Assembly: GCF_039555335.1 (NCBI RefSeq)
Contig: NC_092628.1
Span: 78,556,713-78,620,712 of the forward strand
Reading direction: 5' to 3'
Length of the DNA stretch: 64,000 bases
Source: Amphiura filiformis
Lineage: Eukaryota > Echinodermata > Ophiuroidea > Amphilepidida > Amphiuridae
Part shown: in pieces, positions 1 to 11,453 of the stretch
Numbering within the stretch: position 1 is the first letter of the stretch
How the letters are laid out: every line of letters begins with the position of its first letter
The notes under the pieces: generated by a model
Databases searched by the model: none
Seen by the model: only the letters and a program-made list of their open reading frames with translations
Told to the model about the DNA's origin: nothing
Position numbers and translations under genes: made by a program

Positions 1-88
1 CCCCTTGCCCCGCAATCGACACGCCAGGCACCGTAATTGATTTATATAATAAGGCAACTGATTTTTATTAACTTTGGTTATTTCACAG
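1..88 (+). other. Intron 3' end and splice acceptor of repeat-protein gene copy 1
   Basis: The bases before position 89 end in the pyrimidine-rich acceptor TTATTTCACAG. The same acceptor stands before copy 2 (17224-17234). In both copies the reading frame is open from just after the AG. Homology between the copies starts at about position 24 (17170 in copy 2), so the duplication breakpoint lies in this intron and copy 1's upstream exon lies outside the window. Confidence 0.55.
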
Positions 89-3000
89 AAGATACTCCCG
101 CAAGCATCACGACTACATTCATGACATACTGAATGGGTCATTTGGGATAACACCTACAGCAAGAAAGATTTTTACAGTACGTCCCGCGAGTCTTTCAGAC
201 ATTAATGGACTGAGATCATCGTCGTTGTCACTGTCTGGTTTTTCGTCATCAGCCAAAGGCCCTGGATACCATGGATACGTGCTGAAAGGTCGATTCGGCA
301 TAAAGCCCGCAGCAAGAAAAACCACGAAAGCAAATCATGCTGAAGCGAGTCTGTCTGATATCTACGGACTGAAATCATCGTCGCTGTCACTGTCGGCTTC
401 TTTGCCCTCAACACCCAAGCAAGATTGTGTCCTGAATGGTAGATTCGGCGTGGAACCCACTAAACGAAAAGTAATCAAAGCAAGTCCAGCTAAAGCGAGT
501 CTGTCGGATATCTACGGACTGAAATCATCGTCGCTGTCGCTGTCGGCTTCTTTGCCCTCAACACCCAAGCAAGATTGTGTCCTGAAAGGTAGATTCGGCG
601 TGGAACCTGCTAAACGCAAAGTCTTCCAAGCAAGTCCAGCTAAAGCGAGTCTGTCGGATATCTACGGACTGAAATCATCGTCGCTGCTACTGTCGGCTTC
701 TTTACCCTCAACACCCAAGCAAGATTGTGTCCTGAAAGGTAGATTCGGTGTGGAACCCACAAAACGAAAAGTCGTCCAAGCAAGTCCAGCTAAAGCGTGT
801 CTGTCGGATATCTACGGACTAAAATCATCGTCGCTGCCACTGGCGGCTTCTTTGCCCTTAACACCCAAGCAAGATTGTGTCCTGAAAGGTAGATTCGGCG
901 TGGAACCCACAAAACGAAAAGTCGTCCAAGCAAGTCCAGCTAAAGCGTGTCTGTCGGATATCTACGGACTAAAATCATCGTCGCTGTCACTTTCGGCTTC
1001 TTTGCCCTCAACACCCAAGCAAGATTGTGTCCTGAAAGGTAGATTCGGCGTGGAACCCACAAAACGAAAAGTCGTCCAAGTAGGTCCAGCTAAAGCGTGT
1101 CTGTCAGATATCTACGGACTAAAATCATCGTCGCTGCCACCGTCGGCTTCTTTGCCCTTAACACCCAAGCAAGATTGTGTCCTGAAAGGTAGATTCGGCG
1201 TGGAACCCACAAAACGAAAAGTCGTCCAAGCAAGTCCAGCTAAAGCGTGTCTGTCGGATATCTACGGACTAAAATCATCGTCGCTGCCACTGTCGGCTTC
1301 TTTGCCCTCCACACCCAATCAAGATTGCGTCCTGAAAGGTAGATTTGGCGTGGAACCCACAAAACGAAAAGTCGTCCAAGCAAGTCCAGCTAAAGCGTGT
1401 CTGTCGGATATCTACGGACTTAAATCATCGTCGCTGCCACTGTCGGCTTCTTTGCCCTCCACACCCAAGCAAGATTGCGTCCTGAAAGGTAGATTTGGCG
1501 TGGAACCCACAAAACGAAAAGCCGTCCAAGCAAGTCCAGCTAAAGCGTGTCTGTCGGATATATACGGACTAAAATCATCGTCGCTGCCACTGTTGGCTTC
1601 TTTGCCCTCAACACCCAAGCAAGATTGCGTCCTGAAAGGTAGATTCGGCGTGGAACCCACAAAACGAAAAGTCGTCCAAGCAAGTCCAGCTAAAGCGTGT
1701 CTGTCGGATATATACGGACTAAAATCATCGTCGCTGCCACTGTCGGCTTCTTTGCCCTCAACACCCAAGCAAGATTGTGTCCTGAAAGGTAGATTTGGCG
1801 TGGAACCAACAAAACAAAAAGTCATCCAAGCAAGTCCAGCTAAAGCGAGTCTGTCGGATATCTACGGACTGAAATCATCGTCGCTGTCACTGTCGGCTTC
1901 TTTGCCCTCAACACACAAGCAAGATTGTGTCCTGAAAGGTAGATTTGGCGTGGAACCCACAAAACGAAAAGTGATCCAAGCAAGTCCAGCTAAAGCGAGT
2001 CTGTCGGATATCTACGGACTGAAATCATCGTCGCTGTCGCTGTCGCTGTCGGCTTCTTTGCCCTCAACACCCACGCAAGATTGTTTCCTGAAAGGTAGAT
2101 TCGGCGTGGAACCCACTAAACGAAATGTCATGCAAGCAAGTCCCGCTAAAGCGAGTCAGTCGGATATCTACGGACTGAAATCATCGTCGCTGTCACTGTC
2201 GGCTTCTTTGCCCTCAACACCCAAGCAAAATTGTGTCCTGAAAGGTACATTCGGCGTGGAACCCACTAAACCCAAAGTCATCCTAGCAAGTCCAGCTAAA
2301 GCGAGTCTATCGGATATCTACGGACTGAAATCATCGTCGCTGTCACTGTCGGCTTCTTTGCCCTCAACACCCAAGCAAGATTGTGTCGTGAAAGGTACAT
2401 TCGGCGTGGAACCCACTAAACCAAAAGTCGTCCTAGCAAGTCCAGCTAAAGCGAGTCTGTCGGATATCTATGGACTGAAATCATCGTCGCTGCAACTTTC
2501 TGATTTGCCGTCATCACGCAAGCGAGTTGCCCTGAATGGTAGATTCGGCATAAAGCCAGCTGCAAGACAAATCACCAAAGCAAGTCCGGTTGCCCTCAAA
2601 AATAGATACGGCAGAAAGCCAGCTGCAACAAATTTCACCAAAGCAAGTCTCGCTAAAGCCAGTGTGCACGATATCTACAGAATGAAATCATCGTCGCAGC
2701 CACTGTCTGGGTTTTCGTCAAACCCAAAGCGAGTTACCCTGAAAGGTAGATTCGACATAAAGTCCGCTGCAATACTAACCAACAAAGGCAAACCAAGTCC
2801 AGCTAAAGCGAGTCTGTCGGATATCTCCGGACTGAAATCATCGTCGCTGCAACTATCTGATTTGCCGTCATCACGCAAGCGAGTTGCCCTGAAAAGTAGA
2901 TTCGGCATAAAGCCAGCTGCAAAAAAAATCACCAAAGCAAATCCGGTTGCCTTCAAAAATAGATACGGCAGAGAGCTAGCTGCAAGAAAGATCACCAAAG

Positions 3001-4022
3001 CAGGTTCTCCTAAAGCGAGTCTGCAAGATATATACAGAGTGAAATCATCGTCGCTATCTGGTTTTTCGTCATCACACAAGCGATTTGCCCTGAAAGATAG
3101 ATTCGGCATAAAGCCAGCTGGAAGAAAAATCACCAAAGCAAGTCCGGTTGCCCTCAAAAATAGATACGGCAGAAAGCTAGCTGCAAGAAAAATCACCAAA
3201 GCAGGTTCCGCTAAAGCGAGTCTGCAAGATTTATACAGAGTGAAATCATCGTCGCTATCTGGTTTTTCGTCAACACGCAAGCGAGTTGCTCTGAAAGGTA
3301 GATTCGGCAAAAAATCAGCTGCAAGAAAAATCACCAAAGCAAGCCCCGCTAAACCAGTGGATACATACGGACTGAAACCATCGTCGCTGCCACTGTCTGG
3401 TTGTTCGTCACAACGCAAGCGAGTTGCCCTAAAAGGCATATCTGCCATAAAACCCGCTGCAAGAAAAATCACCAAAGCGAGTACTGATGAAGCGAACCTG
3501 CCCGATTTCTGCGGACTGAAAACATCGTTGCTGCCACTGCCTGCTTTTTCGGCGTCACAAAATCTAGTTGCCTTGAAAGATATTTTCGGCATCAAACATG
3601 ATCAACCAGCTAAAGAACCATTACACGTTAAGAACAACCGGCAAACCGATAACAACATCAAATCTCCAACAGACCTGTCAGATGTCGTCAAGGAGGAAAC
3701 ACCTCGGGAGAAACTGAGTGTTGATGAGAAAGTTGAGTGGAAAGCTGTGACACACTTTAACAAGGAGCCAGCAAAATACGTGTTTCAGTCAAAACATCAA
3801 GAGGATTCACTAGAAAGCCAGAGCAATTGCAGAGCACCTCACCATAGTCTCAAAAGCAAAGAATTATCTCAGATGTATCAGATTAGTCATGAAGACATGA
3901 GTGAACTAAATCATCGAATAATTTTTCATTTGGTTTTGGTTTTATTATCGCGTTCTTTTTCTATTACTTTTATTGGGCGTTTATGTTTTTGCGGCCATCT
4001 TTTGTTTAATATCGGCAAATAG
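89..4022 (+). CDS. Long 50-residue-repeat protein, copy 1 (5' exon missing, C-terminal anchor frameshifted)
   Basis: I do not recognise the family. The frame is open from the acceptor (first full codon at 90) to TAG at 4020-4022, 1310 codons. No in-frame ATG occurs before 2130; the position matching copy 2's ATG reads ATA at 126. The start codon therefore probably lies in an upstream exon outside the window. About 15 tandem 50-residue units (roughly 342-2500) each contain LSDIYGLKSSS, a Ser-rich stretch, a T-P motif, KGRFGVEP, a KRK-type basic cluster and ASPAK. More divergent units rich in RKRVALKGRFGIKPAARK follow to about 3600. A non-repetitive polar tail (KEETPRE, DEKVEWKAVTHFNKEP) leads to NHRIIFHLVLV. 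There one T is missing relative to copy 2 (about 3939-3944, four Ts against five), which replaces a hydrophobic anchor with a less hydrophobic tail. Known motif biology: S-P-x-K is the full CDK consensus and resembles histone-type SPKK motifs. Inference: a basic, phospho-regulated, tail-anchored membrane protein. Function is unproven. Confidence 0.6.
342..2500 (+). repeat. In-frame 150-bp tandem repeat inside copy 1
   Basis: CTGTCGGATAT recurs every 150 bp from 351 to 2001. A 6-bp insertion then shifts the remaining units to 2157, 2307 and 2457. The period is a multiple of three, so the frame is kept and the antisense strand also appears open. Units 4-10 share private variants (KACLSD, EPTKRKVVQ, LPLSASLP), a sign of homogenisation within this array. 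Confidence 0.9.
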
Positions 4023-4157
4023 TTTTCTAATTTTGATTGGATGCGTTCGGGGTTCTTATACATGTTAATGAATTAAAAATGAAATCTGCTAATTGTTATT
4101 TACACAACGTGGGAGGGTAAAATCGATTATTTTAAATACACAAAATGCATAGATATG

Positions 4158-4163
4158 AATAAA
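4158..4163 (+). terminator. Polyadenylation signal AATAAA, copy 1
   Basis: AATAAA lies 136 nt after the stop in a conserved 3' UTR. The same hexamer lies at 20802-20807 in copy 2, about 150 nt after its stop. Confidence 0.5.
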
Positions 4164-4374
4164 GAAAAATATAATTTAACATCTTATCATTATCATTGTA
4201 TTCGTGTGTAATTTTTTTTAAATCGACAGTGGCTGATAAACGTTGGTATTGATAAACCAGGTCTACTAATCCAGTGGCGGCACCGGGATAGTTCATACAG
4301 GCTGTATCAATATGTTTGGTACTCATCAGTTTTTAGTGTTGGTTGACAAGCCTATTCTTCAATATGCAACATTG

Positions 4375-7300
4375 TGTAAAAGGAACGGGGGTGGGCTGGC
4401 TGACCCTATTTTTGATTGATGGCCGAGCGGATTTGCCACAATTTTTGGAGCAGCGCCACCCCCCCCCCCCTTTTAAGAGAAAATAATAAAAGTAGCGAAG
4501 GCTGGTTTCTAAAAAACGCAGATTTATGCGAACAGAAATATTGCCACCATCAGGGTAAGTTGGTGTGGCAGAACACACCGAGGTATCCGTCAAAGGAATC
4601 CTGGTCAGGCTTATAAAGACAATAAACAATGAATGTTATTATTTGTTAACAAGTTTTATTAAAGTTCTTACCCTACAAAATGCCTCTTACTCTACTACAT
4701 GAATATACGGTTTATGTCACAAATGGCTTACCATACCTGGCTGAAAGGAATAATTTGATTTTAAAATGCACAGCTGTTTAATTGAACAATTAGCAACAGT
4801 GTGTTTTTATCTGCTGTGTTATGACGCAAATGGCATACCATACTTTATTATGACGCAAATGGCCTGCCATACTTTATTTTATGACACATTACATCATTTT
4901 ACATAAAGTTTCACAATTAACATTACAAAGAATACTTTTTATTTGGTTCATCAAAGCATCCTACACAATGACAAGTAATACATGGTACCTTTTTTTTAGG
5001 ATTCATCAAAGCACCTGACACATGTAAATACATAAACAAAGTTCACTGCACTATTAATTTCATGCACAAACTATTTCAAATGCCAAACCTTACAATTGAT
5101 TTTTACCTCACTCCTGAATCCAATTTGTCCATTACAACTGTACACTATTTCCTTCTACTGGTATCACCTGAGCACCTTTTTACCTTGAACTCGCCAATTC
5201 TCCAACTATTTTAATCTCACACAATCCTTAACAATACATGACTTTAAACTTGTACACAAATGTTAACTCGCAATTTGAGCGCCTCAAACCTTCGCGTCCC
5301 TAAACTCTCACAAAAGCTCTCTCACAACTCGCCTAATCTGCAACTCCTAAATGCATAAATCACAAAAGCGCAATTGCCAACATTAATATTACTTAATTAC
5401 AATTATTTCACAAAAATGACATTATGAATGCACACTGCAAGCATTATTTTTGAAACCATATGACGCCTACACACTGAACACATATTTAGCGAATGTCCTC
5501 ATGGAAATCTATGTTGCGCACAACCTTCGGGAGTTGATGCTGGGAGCCACATCAACACATTCTGCACCACTGCGCAGATTTCCACTTGAAAGACAATCTT
5601 TTTATATAAAAACAAGCTTTTTATACAATGACCAATTATGGCCACCACAGACTTCAAAGTGCACGAGGAGTCTGCATGGGCTTAAATAGAAGCCAGTGAA
5701 ACTTCCAGTATAGCAGTAATACGCCGTAGCCACTCGTCAGTGTAACTAGTATCTCTACTTCGGGTTTCTTCTGTCTTCTGCATGCCTTTAATGAAATACA
5801 ACCTGTTTACTCATCAACACACATGTTTGAGTTGGTACACAAATCCCGTGTAATTTTATCCAATACTCAACTTGACAGATTTCAACACACACAAATACAA
5901 GGTTTCAACAATGGCTGCATCACTTATTACATTAAAATGATCTATTTTTATCACACACCAATCATCAGTTTCAATGCTAATTTTGTCAACAATGGCTTGC
6001 CATACTCAAGTTATAAATACACATCTTTATGAAAATAGCTTACTATACATTTCACAAATTGAGCATTTTACATAAACCAAGGACTTTCATTCACAAAATG
6101 CACACAGAAATACAATGGGATATTAAGGGGTGCTTTACTGGGCTTAAAGGTAACTACCGGCTAGTGAAAGCAAGAAGACATGAAGTTGACAATTTTACTG
6201 TACTTTCCAACTAATTAAAGCAAGAGAGACCCAGAAGCACAAGAGTCTCCACCACAACCAGTTAAGGTAAGGGAAGGCCTAAAATATGACACCATCACAT
6301 ATCCAATATATAACACTGATAGATTATGCAAATCTTGAATCAAATGGTGCACTACATACTTTAATATACACAGAGCATTTAGCCTAAACCAAAATGTGAT
6401 CACGCAATCAGCATGCACAAAATCTGGTAAATTATGCAACCACATATTATTTAAAGTCACACATTATTTCAACCTGGCCTACTTTTACGCAAAGTGCACA
6501 ATATCGGAACCATGCTCACAATCGCAATTATGACGCTTTTGGCGCACCATACTTTAGCTACAAAATGTCAATCAACATAATAAAATAGCTTCAAATATTT
6601 ATTTACACAAAGTTTGACTTTCTGTACACAAAATGTCATGACAATTTCCAATCATCTGTGCTGCTTGTTTTACAAAACATAATATTTTAACCCATTTTAT
6701 TCTCCACAAGGTTTTGACCCAATCCCTGCCAACAATGACCTGAACTTGAACTCTGACCCAATTTCAGATATTTTGACTCTCAAAACAATGTTTAAAACAG
6801 CTTGCCCGTCGTTGCCGCGCAGTGCACTTCCGAAGTAATTAAAATCCGACATTTTGCTGGCCAGCTTTTTAATTGCGAAATGTCCATTGCAGAAATACAT
6901 GCGATGGAAGAAAACGGCGTCTTCGCTAAATCACTTGAATTATCATGTCCATTGCGTGCGTCATGAGCTGCCAAAACTCCATTGAAGATATAACTCCAAT
7001 CCAGGCGATAATATCCACTCAAATATAAAGGGAAAATATGAATCTTTCTCCATTTCTCAGCACATTACGAAAAATTAATTTATTAAAACTCGTCAACTTG
7101 TAAATTTGTATCGTCCATTCGCTGCTGTCAATTTACTTGGTCTTTTCCAATTCCACACGAAAATATTGTCACGGTAATCTCCATCTCTTCCAAACTCTCG
7201 TCTTACTCCTCCAGAAAGACATACAAAAGTAATATTATCTGTCCATTTGTCTTCTCTCGTCGCTTTCTACTCGCCTATCCATCACGTAACACGGTCTGCC

Positions 7301-7667
7301 CACGTCGTCGTCAGTCTCACATCACGGATCGGTCTTGGTCGCCCTGCATCAGTCCCCTGGTCTAGTCGTCTAAATCAGTCTCTCGTCTTGGTCTGAGAAG
7401 TTTCTCCAAATCGCGCACCTCCAGACCCACGCCAAAGTTTGGATCAGCTGACTTTTAACCAATCAGCGCGCTCGATTGCTAAATCCTCACAAAGGCGATG
7501 CCGCTTCCTGATTGACGGTGCTTATACGCGCTGAATACAATGGAAACTTCTAAAAATAACTGAAGTATGGTACATAAAATACCTTGATGTAGCCGCAAAA
7601 CACGTGATTATTTGGCTTGCAAAATAATGAAAAAACACGCTATTTATAGAGGGGAAATCCCGTTACA
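4375..7667 (-). mobile_element. Solo-LTR-like insertion, 3.3 kb, TG...CA ends, TSD ATTG
   Basis: The element starts TGTAAAAGGAAC and ends CCCGTTACA, so its termini are TGTAA-like and inverted. ATTG flanks both sides (4371-4374 and 7668-7671). The duplicated block at 21003-21006 holds a single ATTG joined directly to the downstream sequence, which is a preserved empty site. Ends and TSD length match the LTRs at 30064-36224. No gag, pol or paired internal LTR is visible, so a solo LTR or non-autonomous derivative fits best. The minus orientation is inferred from shared ends; a TATAAATAG box lies close to the minus 5' end (about 7641-7649). Several copies of a motif like ATGACGCAAATGGC followed by ATACCATAC occur inside (4716, 4820, 4850, 5990 and 6530 regions). 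No convincing gene is seen; small ORFs such as 6697-6900 (minus) have no recognisable domain. Confidence 0.75.
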
Positions 7668-7671
7668 ATTG

Positions 7672-8050
7672 GATCCTCTTCAAATGCCCATCATTTATAG
7701 TTTTGTGACCTTTCATAACATTCATCTATAAATAAGGTAGCTCCTATGCTGCACTTTGTTGTGGTAATATTGTCCATTTTCATTGGAAACTGATGGGTCC
7801 AATACTTTTGATACACACTGTATAAAGGGGGCGATTTCCCTTTTGGGGGGATCCGAAAATCTGGCTATAATTAGTTGGTCTAAAATCAGAAATTTTCCTG
7901 TATTTCTTTTTTGACTGGGTAAGGTGAAAGGATACAAAGCCCAAGATTGAGGAAATGCTCACCCCATCATGCCCTCATCTCTCCCCGGCCCCGCCATCTG
8001 CTACCCAATGCTGGTTGGCATCAATGAAGTACCCTGATATTAGTAGAAAT
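7672..8050 (+). repeat. Downstream block of the segmental duplication, copy 1
   Basis: It aligns with 21007-21396 through ATTTATAGTTTTGTGACC and ends near TAGAAATATAACAAAT. No coding feature is seen. Confidence 0.8.
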
Positions 8051-8053
8051 ATA

Positions 8054-8826
8054 ACAAATACCTGCTGATATTGGTATGGATAGCTATCTGTTGCTGTTGG
8101 TGTTGTATCTACTGCTGATATTGGTATTGATATAGTAACTAGCTACTGCCAATATTGGTATTGATGTATCTATCTCCTGCTGATATCGACATTGATAAAG
8201 TAGCTGTCTACTGATATAGCTATTGAAGGAATAAATATCTACTGCTGATATTGGTATTGGAAACATATTACTGATATTGTACTTGATGGAGTAGACTGCT
8301 GATATTGGTATGTATAAAGTAGCTATCTATTGCTGTTGGTATTGTATCTTCTCCTGATATTGGTATTGACGAACTACTGCTGATATTGGTATTGATAAAG
8401 TATCTATCTACTGCCGATATTGGTATTGATGTAGCTATCTACTGCTGATATTAGTATTGATAAAGTAGTTATCTACTATTGATATGGCTATTGATGAAGT
8501 AGCCATCTAGTGCTCATAGTAGCTATCTTCTGGTATTGGTATTGATGGTGTAGCTATACACTGCTAATATATGTATTGATGAAGTAGCTATCTACTGCCG
8601 ATGTTGATATGGATAAAGTAGCTATCTACTGCTGATGTTGGTATTGTATCTACTGCTGATATTGACATTGATGAAGTAATTATCTACTGCAGATATTGGC
8701 ATTGATGTAGGTATCTCCTGCTGATATTGGCGTTGATGAAATAGCTATCTACTGATATGGCTATTGAAGGAATAGATATCTACTGCTGATATTGGTATTG
8801 TAGACACACTACCGATATTGTGCTTC
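8054..8826 (+). repeat. 34-bp minisatellite, forward orientation
   Basis: The monomer reads roughly GATATTGGTATTGATGAAG then TAGCTATCTACTGCT, and is degenerate. It contains GTAG-CTAT-CTAC, a short inverted repeat. The same array follows copy 2 of the duplication from 22029. Confidence 0.9.
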
Positions 8827-9132
8827 CCAATAAAACCAATTATATTTCCAATTTAATGTTATTTAGGACATTAGGGTTTCCCTCTACACCTTGAAGTTGA
8901 AAAAGATTTTTTATCATTTTCTAAGGGTGCCCTAGGGGTTAAAATAGCCTGACCAAAGTAACCCCTCCTTTGGGGCAACTTTGGTCAGAGACAGAATATT
9001 ACATTCCATGAAGAAAAAAAAATGATCTTCGCTGTATATGGACAAGTTGTTGTTTTTGTGACATATGGCCTCTTGTTAAATAAACCAAACGTAAAAAAAT
9101 GCTCATTTTGGTCACAAATTCATTTTACGTTA
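8827..9132 (+). mobile_element. Truncated MITE copy at the minisatellite orientation switch
   Basis: It is similar to the inside of the complete MITE at 10805-11287: the CTACACCTTGAAGTTG, GGCAACTTTGGTCAGAG and CTGTATATGGACAAG blocks appear in the same order. It lacks the left terminal inverted repeat and ends at a degenerate right end, CATTTTACG. It has an extra segment of about 50 bp near 8930-8980. Confidence 0.65.
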
Positions 9133-10577
9133 CTTCATCAATACAAGTATATCATCAGTAGATAGCTACTTCATCAATACAAGTATCAGCAGTAGATAGC
9201 TACTTTTTCAATTCCAGTATCAGCAGTAGTTAGCTACTCCATCAATACAAATATCAGCAGTAGATAGCTACTCCATCAATACCAGTATCATCAGTAGATA
9301 GCTACTTCATCAATGGGCCTACCAGTATCAGCAGTAGATAGCTATTTCATTAATACAAGTATCATCAGTAGATAGCTACTCCATCAATACCAGTATCATC
9401 AGTAGATAGCTATTTTATCAATACAAGTATCAGCAGTAGATAGCTATTTTATCAATACAAGTATCATCAGTAGATAGCTACGCCATCGATACCAGTATCA
9501 TCAGTAGATAGCTACTTCTTCAATGGGCCTACCAGTGTCAGCAGTAGATAGCTACGTCATCAATACAAGTATCATCAATAGATAACTACTTCATCAATAC
9601 CAGTATCATCAGTAGAAAGCTACTTCATCAATACCAGTATCATCAGTAGATAGCTATATCATCAATACAAATATCATCAGTTAAGATAGCTACTTCATCA
9701 ATAGGCCTACCAGTATCAGCAGTAGATAGCTACTACGTCAATACCAATATCAGCAGTAGATAGATACTTCATCAATACAAGTATCAGCAGTAGATAGCTA
9801 CTTCATCAATACCATTATCAGCAGTAGATAGCTACTTCATCAATAGGCCTACCAGTATCAGCAGTAGATAGCTACTACGTCAATACCAATATCAGCAGCA
9901 GTAGATGGCTACTTCATCAATACCAGTATCAGCAGTAGATAGTTACTTCATCAAAACCATAATATCGTCAGTAGCCTAGATATCTACTTCATCAATACCA
10001 TTATCAGCAGTATATATACTACTTCATCAATATAAGTATCAGCAGTAGATAGCTACTTTTTCAATACTAGTATCAGCAGTAGATAGCTATTCCATCTACA
10101 AGTATCAGCAGTAGATAGCTATTTCATCAATACAAGTATCATCAGTAGATAGCTACGCCATCGATACCAATATCATCAGTAGATAGCTACTTCTTCAATG
10201 GCCTACCAGTGTCAGCAGTATATAGCTACTTCATCAATACCAGTATCATCAGTAGAAAGCTACTTCATTAATACCAGTATCATCAGTAGATAGCTATATC
10301 ATCAATACAAATATCATCGGTTAAGATAGTTACTTCATCAATAGGCCTACCAGTATCAGCAGTATATGGCTACTACGTCAATACCAATATCAGCAGTAGA
10401 TAGCTGCTTCTTCAATACCAGTATCAGCAGTAGATAGCTATTTCATCAATATCATTATCAGCAGTAGATAGCTACTTCATCAATAGGCCTACCAGTATCA
10501 GCAGTAGATAGCTACTACGTCAATGCCAATATCAGCAGTAGATAGCTACTTCATCAATACCAGTATCATCAGTAGCC
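9133..10577 (-). repeat. 34-bp minisatellite, reverse orientation
   Basis: This is the reverse complement of the 8054-8826 monomer: AGTAGATAGCTACTTCATCA with AATACCAGTATCAGC. Many units carry extra GGCCTACC. Blocks of several units recur (9500-9700 against 10150-10400), which indicates higher-order duplication. Confidence 0.9.
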
Positions 10578-10755
10578 TTGACCTTTGACCTCTTGCTGGG
10601 GCCAAAACGGGCAAAATGAAAGTTTTCGGGGTAGGGCCCTAGGTGTGCCACATACCGGACGTGATATTTTTTTTTAGTTTTAGGGCTGCTAGCTTTGACA
10701 CTCATGTGGACGGAGAAGGAGAACCTACCCAAGAATTATAAATGTGGCCATAAAT
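10578..10755. other. Unique 178-bp insert in the minisatellite
   Basis: A non-repeat segment starting TTGACCTTTGACCTC interrupts the array, which resumes at ATATCAGCAGTAG. A 66-codon minus ORF crosses it but shows no domain. I see no clear terminal repeats. Confidence 0.4.
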
Positions 10756-10804
10756 ATCAGCAGTAGATCGCTACATCATCAATACAAGTATATCAGTAAA
10801 TAGC

Positions 10805-11287
10805 TACCGTAAAATGAGGTAATTTCGATCAATTTTCAGAGTTTTTAAACCACTGCTTCCCAACAAAACCAATTGTAATATTATTTCTAATTTAATATTA
10901 TTTAGGACATTCGGGTTTCCCTCTACACCTTGAAGTTGAAAAAGATGTTTTTTAAAATAATTTTCTAAGGGGCAACTTTGGTCAGAGACAGAGTATTACA
11001 TTCTATGAAGAAAACAAATTTTTTTAAATAGATCTTCGCTGTATATGGACAAGTTGTTGTTTTTGTGGCATATGGCCCCTTCAAACGTAAAAAAATGCTC
11101 ATTTTTGGTCAAAAATCCCAATTATTTCCTCAATTTCGAGGAAACTGGACATGAGAGACTATAATTTCTTCCAAATATATTTCTTAACAAATTGACACCA
11201 AATATGACTAAAAAGAATATTGCTGTTTGGCAATATGACCGTTTAAAAAAGTTACCCCGCTGACCGAAGTTAACCCATTTTACGGTA
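10805..11287. mobile_element. Tc1/mariner-type MITE with TA target duplication
   Basis: The ends TACCGTAAAATGAGGTAA and TTAACCCATTTTACGGTA are inverted repeats. Minisatellite on both sides reconstructs an empty site GATAGC-TA-CTTCATC, so the target TA is duplicated. No transposase ORF is present. Confidence 0.8.
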
Positions 11288-11453
11288 CTTCATCAATACA
11301 AGTATGTCATCAGTAGATAGCTACTTCATCAATACAAGTATCAACAGTAGATAGCTACTCCATCAATACACGTATCATCAGTAGATAGCTACTTCATCAA
11401 TACCAGTATCATCAGTAGATAGCTATCTCATCAATATGCCTACCAGTATCAGC
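11288..11453 (-). repeat. 34-bp minisatellite, reverse orientation, continued
   Basis: It continues the array until GTATCAGC (11446-11453), where the next element is inserted. The array resumes at 15077. Confidence 0.85.

Larger units (their letters stand above)
24..4374 (+). repeat. Segmental duplication, copy 1
   Basis: This block (intron end, coding exon, 3' UTR) aligns collinearly with 17170-21006, an offset of about 17.1 kb. The homology resumes at 7672-8050 against 21007-21396. Between them copy 1 carries the insertion at 4375-7667. Copy 1 is longer because it has more 50-residue units and one extra divergent C-terminal unit. Confidence 0.9.

Noticed and set aside
1412-1825. Minus-strand ORF inside the 150-bp array
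   Set aside because: The 150-bp period keeps antisense frames open; it is the mirror of the plus-strand repeat protein.
2675-3595. 306-codon minus ORF
   Set aside because: Antisense shadow of the divergent repeat region in copy 1; the same artefact recurs at 19516-19977.
6697-6900. 67-codon minus ORF in the solo-LTR-like element as a counterpart of the cold-shock gene
   Set aside because: No cold-shock motif or other domain; too short to support.
8054-10577. CRISPR array
   Set aside because: Degenerate contiguous 34-bp monomers without unique spacers, in animal DNA.
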